IMG/VR virus record: IMGVR_UViG_3300030090_002191
Location: 1-26,135 of that record
DNA: 26,135 bases
Source: a virus
Reading direction: 5' to 3' (one strand)
This document shows positions 22,371-26,135 of the stretch, piece by piece; within the stretch, counting starts at the first letter, position 1, and every line of letters begins with the position of its first letter. The notes under the pieces are model-generated. The model ran no database searches. It worked only from the letters and a program-made list of their open reading frames with translations, and was not told where the DNA came from. The position numbers and the translations under genes are program-made.

Positions 22371-22716
22371 AGATTTTAGTAAATTAAGAGATAGTTTTTT
22401 TACAACTGCGTCACAAGTAAGTGACAATAAATCTGTCGAATACACCATTAGTAATGATGATAAACTGTACAATTTTAAGCACGTTGCGGAACGGCTTGGA
22501 ATCACGCCAAAGCAGGCACTTATGGTGTATGTATTAAAACATGTAGATGCGCTTACAAATGATGCAAAAACAGGCAAAACGCACAGCGATGAAACCACAT
22601 ATAATAGAGCCATTGATGTTGCTAATTATATGGTGCTGTTAGCTGCAATTGATGCCGAGGAACAAACACATGCCACAAACCAATGGAAGGATTTATCCAG
22701 ACAAAATAAGGATTAG
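22360..22716 (+). CDS. Hypothetical protein resembling nucleotide-modification-associated domain proteins
   Basis: I place the start at ATG 22360, 11 bases inside the Dam gene, because it follows GGAGAG at a normal distance; an upstream in-frame start at 22324 has no such site. The 118-residue product has a variable start, a helix-turn-helix-like stretch [20 protein letters not shown], and [10 protein letters not shown] followed by [20 protein letters not shown]. The Y.R..D..NY..LL segment recalls phage proteins called nucleotide modification associated domain 1, from memory and with low certainty. It sits between Dam and a nuclease, consistent with a modification neighbourhood. Confidence 0.5.
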   Translation: MKYKDFSKLRDSFFTTASQVSDNKSVEYTISNDDKLYNFKHVAERLGITPKQALMVYVLKHVDALTNDAKTGKTHSDETTYNRAIDVANYMVLLAAIDAEEQTHATNQWKDLSRQNKD

Positions 22717-22722
22717 TCTTTA

Positions 22723-23109
22723 ATGCATACACTGCAAAAAGGCGCGATAGGCGAGCTCGCAGTGTGTAAGGATTTAATATCATCTGGCTACGATATATAC
22801 AAGCCAGTCGTTGATACGAATCATGTTGATCTGATTGTTGAGCAGGCAAATGGATTGATGAAGAGAGTGCAGATAAAAACTGTCATGAAAGCACAGCGCA
22901 GCACTACGATTTCTGTCAATACAAGCAAATACAAAAACTCTAAACGCGTTGATGTGGTTGCGATATATTTTTTACCAAAAGATATTATAGCCTATGTTCC
23001 TTATGAAAATACACACGATATTAGCCTGGCGTTGGCTACCGGGAAGAACAATCAAACAAAAGGCAGGAAGTGGTTCTATTCATATGAACGATTTCCAGAG
23101 TTTAGCTGA
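22723..23109 (+). CDS. PD-(D/E)XK family nuclease-like protein
   Basis: This 128-residue protein reads KGAIGELAVCKDLISSGYDI (E11 in GAIGE), then VDTNHVDLIVEQ (D36) and VQIKTV (Q50, K52), followed by a C-terminal strand-helix part and a basic-aromatic end (GKNNQTKGRKWFYSYERF). This is the E..D..(Q/E)xK core of PD-(D/E)XK nucleases, in the arrangement of the small KG..GE...L...GY.V..P..D...VDL(I)V family that includes PD-(D/E)XK homing endonucleases such as I-Ssp6803I. It is free-standing, not within an intron. Possible roles: nuclease in recombination, modification or restriction of competitor DNA, or a homing enzyme. Confidence 0.7.
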   Translation: MHTLQKGAIGELAVCKDLISSGYDIYKPVVDTNHVDLIVEQANGLMKRVQIKTVMKAQRSTTISVNTSKYKNSKRVDVVAIYFLPKDIIAYVPYENTHDISLALATGKNNQTKGRKWFYSYERFPEFS

Positions 23110-23888
23110 TGATGAAAGTAATTAGCTTGGGTATGGGTGTACAATCTACAGCAATGTATATGATGAGTAGTAAAAACATCATAGAAAGAGCAGATCATGC
23201 AGTGTTTGCTGATCCGGGGGCAGAGTTACCAAGAACATATGAGATACTAGAATTTTTACAAGATTGGGCAAGTCTAAATGATGGCATACCGATACATGTG
23301 ACAAACGAAAAAAATCTTTTACAAGACATCATGAAAGCACAAAATTCTAGAGGTGTTAGATGGGCATCAATACCAGCATTTACAGAAAGCGGTGGTATGA
23401 TAATGAGACAATGTACTGGTGAATATAAAATTAATCCAGTAATACAAAAAGTAAGAGAATTACACGGTCTGAAAAGAAAACAAAAAATGCCACAAACTGA
23501 GATGTGGTTAGGTATAACAATGGATGAAATCCAGCGCATGAAAGAGAGTCAATTAGCCAGAATAGACTATGTATATCCATTGATTGAGCAACGTATGACC
23601 AGAGGTGATTGTTTGAAAATATTTGAAAGATTTGAGTTTCCAGTGCCACCTAAATCTAGTTGTGTGTTTTGTCCGTATCACAGCGACAAGAACTGGAAAG
23701 AAATCAAGGAAAAACTGCCAGAAGAATGGGAAAAATGTGTTGAAATAGACAATACGATCCGCGATGCAACGAGAAAAGGTTTGCAGGATAAATTGTATTT
23801 ACATAGATCATTAATACCATTAGAAAGAATAGAGTTTGCGGACCAACAAGAATTATTTATGTGTGAAGAGGGGTTTTGTGGATTATGA
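23109..23888 (+). CDS. PP-loop ATPase, PAPS reductase-like
   Basis: This 259-residue protein begins KVISLGMGVQSTAMYMM (PP-loop-type S..GG/M-VQST, residues about 4-19), followed by FADPGAELPRTYEIL (about 33-47). Later features are C102 in RQCTGEYKI, WLGITMDEIQRMKES (about 133-147), and C185-x2-C188 in SSCVFCPYH. The PP-loop, D(P/T)G.E...T and terminal Cys pair are those of adenine-nucleotide alpha hydrolases related to PAPS reductase. Phage members of this family sit among DNA modification genes, and it here lies between Dam-like and C5-methyltransferase genes; one family member, DndC, takes part in phosphorothioation. The exact reaction is not evident. The start could be ATG 23109 or 23112. 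Confidence 0.75.
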   Translation: MMKVISLGMGVQSTAMYMMSSKNIIERADHAVFADPGAELPRTYEILEFLQDWASLNDGIPIHVTNEKNLLQDIMKAQNSRGVRWASIPAFTESGGMIMRQCTGEYKINPVIQKVRELHGLKRKQKMPQTEMWLGITMDEIQRMKESQLARIDYVYPLIEQRMTRGDCLKIFERFEFPVPPKSSCVFCPYHSDKNWKEIKEKLPEEWEKCVEIDNTIRDATRKGLQDKLYLHRSLIPLERIEFADQQELFMCEEGFCGL

Positions 23889-24121
23889 TATACAATAAAA
23901 ATAGCAAAGAATATTACGCAGGTGGATTCATATTTGATAATGATCATTATGAAATAGATGACATCTATATTACCAGGTTTGAGTATGAAGATTTAGTTGA
24001 GGACCTCAAAAGGATGATGAAAAGAAAAAGAGGTTCTGAGATTTTATTCTGTTGTTTTGTCGATTCACAAGGGCGTGAAACGGATTTGACAGATAAATTA
24101 AAGCGGAGTATCTATGGGTAA
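23885..24121 (+). CDS. Hypothetical 78-residue protein
   Basis: I choose ATG 23885, which overlaps the preceding stop by ATGA; a TTG at 23876 with GAGGGG upstream is an alternative that adds three residues. The protein is acidic-aromatic at the start (EYYAGGFIFDNDHYEIDDIY), with a DL..DLKRMMKRKRG helix and a strand ILFCCFVDSQG. It is probably a small alpha-beta protein. No motif is recognised. It overlaps the following zinc-ribbon gene by 8 bases. Confidence 0.5.
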   Translation: MIYNKNSKEYYAGGFIFDNDHYEIDDIYITRFEYEDLVEDLKRMMKRKRGSEILFCCFVDSQGRETDLTDKLKRSIYG

Positions 24122-24338
24122 CTACATAGTGTATGGGGGTAAACGGCAGCGCAAGCTGAAAAAACCAAGTGAATATAAAAACTTGGATGCACACTTGGCT
24201 GATAAGCTAATATATTTTTGTCCGGAGTGCAGAAACTGTTGGGAAGTAAACAAAAAGAAATGGTCTACAGCGGTTTTATTTTACGAAGATTTTGTCTCGT
24301 ATGGTAAAAAACGCGAGGTCTGTTTGAGGTGTAAATAA
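24114..24338 (+). CDS. Small zinc-ribbon-like protein
   Basis: This 74-residue protein has C36-x2-C39 (CPEC) with a further Cys42, and C70-x2-C73 (CLRC) at the C-terminus, separated by about 30 residues: a zinc-ribbon arrangement. The N-terminal third is basic (GGKRQRKLKKPSEYKN). A W-x-V near C42 and a hydrophobic STAVLFYEDF stretch fill the finger. The basic tail plus ribbon suggests nucleic-acid binding. It is coupled to its upstream neighbour and precedes a short basic peptide gene and the C5-methyltransferase. Confidence 0.6.
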   Translation: MGNYIVYGGKRQRKLKKPSEYKNLDAHLADKLIYFCPECRNCWEVNKKKWSTAVLFYEDFVSYGKKREVCLRCK

Positions 24339-24340
24339 TC

Positions 24341-24463
24341 ATGCCAAATAAACAAGCAAAAGAGCGTAAGCGTAAGCGCAGGAGATTAAATGCGCTGCTT
24401 CAGAGCAATGGTCGTACGAAAAAACAGATACAGAGAATAAAAAGAAAACGTGAAACTACTTGA
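24341..24463 (+). CDS. 40-residue Arg/Lys-rich peptide
   Basis: This frame starts at ATG 24341, two bases after the zinc-ribbon stop, and ends 14 bases into the methyltransferase gene. It encodes 40 residues beginning MPNKQAKERKRKRRRLNALL and continuing with a GRTKKQIQRIKRKRE segment. A short MPNK..K.RKR..LN start followed by a GRT..Q helix is typical of small phage proteins I have seen. It is probably nucleic-acid binding or unstructured; no function is assigned. Confidence 0.5.
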   Translation: MPNKQAKERKRKRRRLNALLQSNGRTKKQIQRIKRKRETT

Positions 24464-25637
24464 TCTATTTAGTGGTATAGGTGGTTTTCATCAAGGCTTT
24501 ACGCAGGCTGGGTATACCTTTGATTGGGTAGGCTTCAGCGAAATAGATAAATATGCCAGCGCAGTGTATAAATATAATTATAAAGAAAGTGAGGAGCTAG
24601 GTGACATTACAACTATTCGACCCGGAAGAGATACCCCAGATAACATTGACATCCTTTGTGCAGGATTTCCGTGCCAAGCATTTAGCGTGGCTGGAAGACG
24701 AAAGGGATTTGATGACAGTAGAGGTACTCTCTTTTTTGAGATTGCACGGATTCTCAAATATTATAGAAAGCAACAAAGGCCAATCAAATGTCTGGTTCTC
24801 GAAAATGTTAAAGGCTTACTTAGTCACGACAGTGGACGCACATTTGCTGTCATCTACAGAATTCTTAGTGACCTTGGGTATACCATTGAGTTCCAATTAC
24901 TTAATACTCGCTGGTGGTTACCCCAAAATAGAGAACGAATATACATTGTCGGATATATTGGAAACCGAGGTGGACCACAAGTATTTCCTATCGGAGAAGA
25001 TGGTAAGCAACTTAATAAAAACAGACTTAAGGGAAGGCGGGTGGTCAACGGACTCGATTCTCACTATTACAAAGGAGCAGACGGCAAACGGACGATGATA
25101 CAAATCGGCACTATAGGAAAGGACAGCGAAGCCACGAAGAATGTAAAAAAGGTTGGTAATATTTATCAAAGCGGTGGAGAGAATGGTAATATTTATGACA
25201 TATCAGGTGTTGCACCAACATTGAAAAGTGGAACGACAAGTAATAAAAAACATGGCGGTATTGGTTCATCAAATTCTCCAAAAATATCTGTTTCAGAAGC
25301 CACAAAGAAAGGCTACGCAGAGGCTACGGTTGGTGATGCAATCAACTTAGAAAGACCGACAAGCAAAACAAGGCGTGGAAGAGTGACCAAAGGATATGCG
25401 CAGAGTTTAGAAACGGTGCAGCATCAGCACACCGTGGATGGTGGAATCCGCAGACTTACACCAGTTGAATGCAATCGCTTGCAAGGTTTTAGCGATGATC
25501 ATAATAAGTATGGTGTCATAGATGCTAAAGTTGTGGAGATGAGTGATACCCAAAGATATAAACAGGCAGGCAACGCAGTGACCGTGGATGTTGTGGAAGC
25601 TGTAGCAAGAATTATAAAACAAAAGGAGTTAATATGA
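24450..25637 (+). CDS. dcm: DNA (cytosine-5-)-methyltransferase
   Basis: This 395-residue enzyme methylates C5 of cytosine in a short DNA site. All the main motifs are visible: motif I DLFSGIGGFHQGF (SAM binding), motif II region VGFSEIDKYA, motif IV AGFPCQAFSVAG with catalytic Cys75, motif VI LENVKGL (118-123), motif VIII PQNRERIYIV (158-167), a variable target-recognition region (about 180-330), and motif X with QAGNAVTVDVVEA near the end. It starts at GTG 24450 inside the preceding peptide gene. Length is normal for the family. No restriction endonuclease lies next to it, so protection of phage DNA against host restriction is likely. A 165-codon frame overlaps it at +1. Confidence 0.93.
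   Translation: MKLLDLFSGIGGFHQGFTQAGYTFDWVGFSEIDKYASAVYKYNYKESEELGDITTIRPGRDTPDNIDILCAGFPCQAFSVAGRRKGFDDSRGTLFFEIARILKYYRKQQRPIKCLVLENVKGLLSHDSGRTFAVIYRILSDLGYTIEFQLLNTRWWLPQNRERIYIVGYIGNRGGPQVFPIGEDGKQLNKNRLKGRRVVNGLDSHYYKGADGKRTMIQIGTIGKDSEATKNVKKVGNIYQSGGENGNIYDISGVAPTLKSGTTSNKKHGGIGSSNSPKISVSEATKKGYAEATVGDAINLERPTSKTRRGRVTKGYAQSLETVQHQHTVDGGIRRLTPVECNRLQGFSDDHNKYGVIDAKVVEMSDTQRYKQAGNAVTVDVVEAVARIIKQKELI
24601..25098 (+). CDS. Candidate overprinted protein inside the cytosine methyltransferase gene
   Basis: This +1 frame relative to the methyltransferase runs 165 codons without a stop, from GTG 24601 to 25098. It is preceded by GAGGAG at 24591-24596 (4 bases from the start), a strong site that also lies in the methyltransferase frame. 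The product has a helical N-terminal part and, at residues 116-133, LSDILETEVDHKYFLSEK. This resembles, from memory, a segment found after motif VIII in other C5 methyltransferases (DILE..VD.KYYLSEK). It could be a translated regulatory protein, or an ancestral reading frame of the enzyme kept by chance. Low certainty that it is expressed. Confidence 0.35.
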   Translation: MTLQLFDPEEIPQITLTSFVQDFRAKHLAWLEDERDLMTVEVLSFLRLHGFSNIIESNKGQSNVWFSKMLKAYLVTTVDAHLLSSTEFLVTLGIPLSSNYLILAGGYPKIENEYTLSDILETEVDHKYFLSEKMVSNLIKTDLREGGWSTDSILTITKEQTANGR

Positions 25638-25804
25638 TAGAATATTATTGGCAGGAGCTTGTGCATCATAGACACGATATTATGATACCAATCTTCATAG
25701 TATGCTACATCATCTTTCGATATTTAGATCGGTGGTGGTTTAATGATAAGATAGAGCGATTATATAATTCAATTGCGGATTTATTTGAGGAGATACGAGA
25801 ATGA
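25634..25804 (+). CDS. Small membrane protein, 56 residues
   Basis: This frame starts at ATG 25634, overlapping the methyltransferase stop by ATGA, preceded by AAAGGAG. It encodes 56 residues with a hydrophobic segment (DIMIPIFIVCYIIFRYL, about 15-31) followed by RWWFNDKIERLYNSIADLFE, a charged helix. It is probably an inner-membrane peptide with its C-terminus in the cytoplasm. Its stop overlaps the next ATG (25801). No family is recognised. Confidence 0.6.
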   Translation: MIEYYWQELVHHRHDIMIPIFIVCYIIFRYLDRWWFNDKIERLYNSIADLFEEIRE

Positions 25805-26135
25805 GTAAAACAAAATTACATGGTCAGAACTATGTATTGTCAAATGGTAAGCGCGCTGCCAGCGTAACCACCATTATTAATACGCAGTTAGGATGGAATA
25901 AAAATACGCTCATTGCCTGGGCGAAGCGAATTACTGCGCAGGGCGAGGACGCAGATGCTGTGATGCGTGAAGCTGGTGACATAGGTACGCTAACGCATAT
26001 TCTTATACAAGGATACCTACAAGGCTTTGATGTCGATACGAAGGATTTTACACCTAACCAAACCACCAAAGCTATGAAAGCATTTATGGGTTTTAGGCAG
26101 TGGTATGACAAAGGTAGTTTTAAAGCTATGTTGAG
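25801..26135 (+). CDS. PD-(D/E)XK exonuclease, RecB/Cas4-like, N-terminal part (cut by window end)
   Basis: The frame starts at ATG 25801, overlapping the previous stop by ATGA, and is open to the window end (111 codons). It begins HGQNYVLSNGKRAASVTTII, then LGWNKNTLIAWAKRITAQGE, and DIGTLTHILIQGYLQGF. The Y.L.NG....SVTTI, L..WA and (D/E).GT..H..I..Y. elements match the N-terminus of phage RecB/Cas4-type nucleases, where the GT..H histidine helps coordinate metal; the acidic and Lys residues would follow beyond the window. Such enzymes process DNA ends in phage recombination, in keeping with the ssDNA-binding protein and resolvase upstream. Confidence 0.68.
   Translation, partial: MSKTKLHGQNYVLSNGKRAASVTTIINTQLGWNKNTLIAWAKRITAQGEDADAVMREAGDIGTLTHILIQGYLQGFDVDTKDFTPNQTTKAMKAFMGFRQWYDKGSFKAML

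Overview
This window is part of a tailed double-stranded DNA phage genome, AT-rich (roughly 35-40% GC by eye) and very densely packed. Every supported gene is on the + strand, and most neighbours overlap by ATGA or TAATG or are a few bases apart. A tape-measure protein, a tail-tube-like protein, and a frameshifted tail-chaperone pair indicate a siphovirus-like long non-contractile tail. Several small families (a short LDGKEY protein, small Arg/Lys-rich proteins, a KHAKNIA-type basic protein) are ones I associate with marine phages of proteobacteria or cyanobacteria. The host cannot be named from the sequence.

Layout. 1-3830 is the head module: portal (cut by the window edge), MuF-like minor head protein, Mu gpG-like morphogenesis protein, scaffold and major capsid protein. 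The capsid gene is split by a 230-nt sequence that folds as a group IA self-splicing intron with no endonuclease gene. A strong terminator follows. 3889-8101 holds two tiny proteins (one a zinc ribbon), a small structural candidate and a 1154-residue fibre with about 21 head-type repeats and a C-terminal S74 chaperone domain. 8124-11855 is a string of small genes: membrane and holin-like proteins, five very basic microproteins, and a transglycosylase-like lysis protein. 11852-20306 is the connector and tail module: connector candidate, tail completion, tail tube, the -1 frameshift chaperone pair, tape measure, hub-like protein and a further tail protein.

20307-20625 is a control region: a palindrome over the start of an XRE-type repressor gene, then a long interrupted hairpin ending exactly at the next ATG. 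20626-26135 is the replication, recombination and modification module: ssDNA-binding protein, Hjc-like resolvase, Dam-type adenine methyltransferase, a second PD-(D/E)XK nuclease, a PP-loop (PAPS-reductase-like) enzyme, a C5-cytosine methyltransferase carrying a long out-of-frame ORF, and the start of a RecB/Cas4-like exonuclease.

Most notable: the small capsid-gene intron with a predicted exact splice junction; the 165-codon alternative frame inside the cytosine methyltransferase; the hairpin touching a start codon; and a strand-biased GCGCAG word that is common through most of the window but absent from about 4.7 to 10.2 kb, which suggests that the fibre and lysis block has a separate history. 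No stretch over 300 bases lacks a gene; I saw no tRNA, CRISPR array, insertion sequence or integrase.
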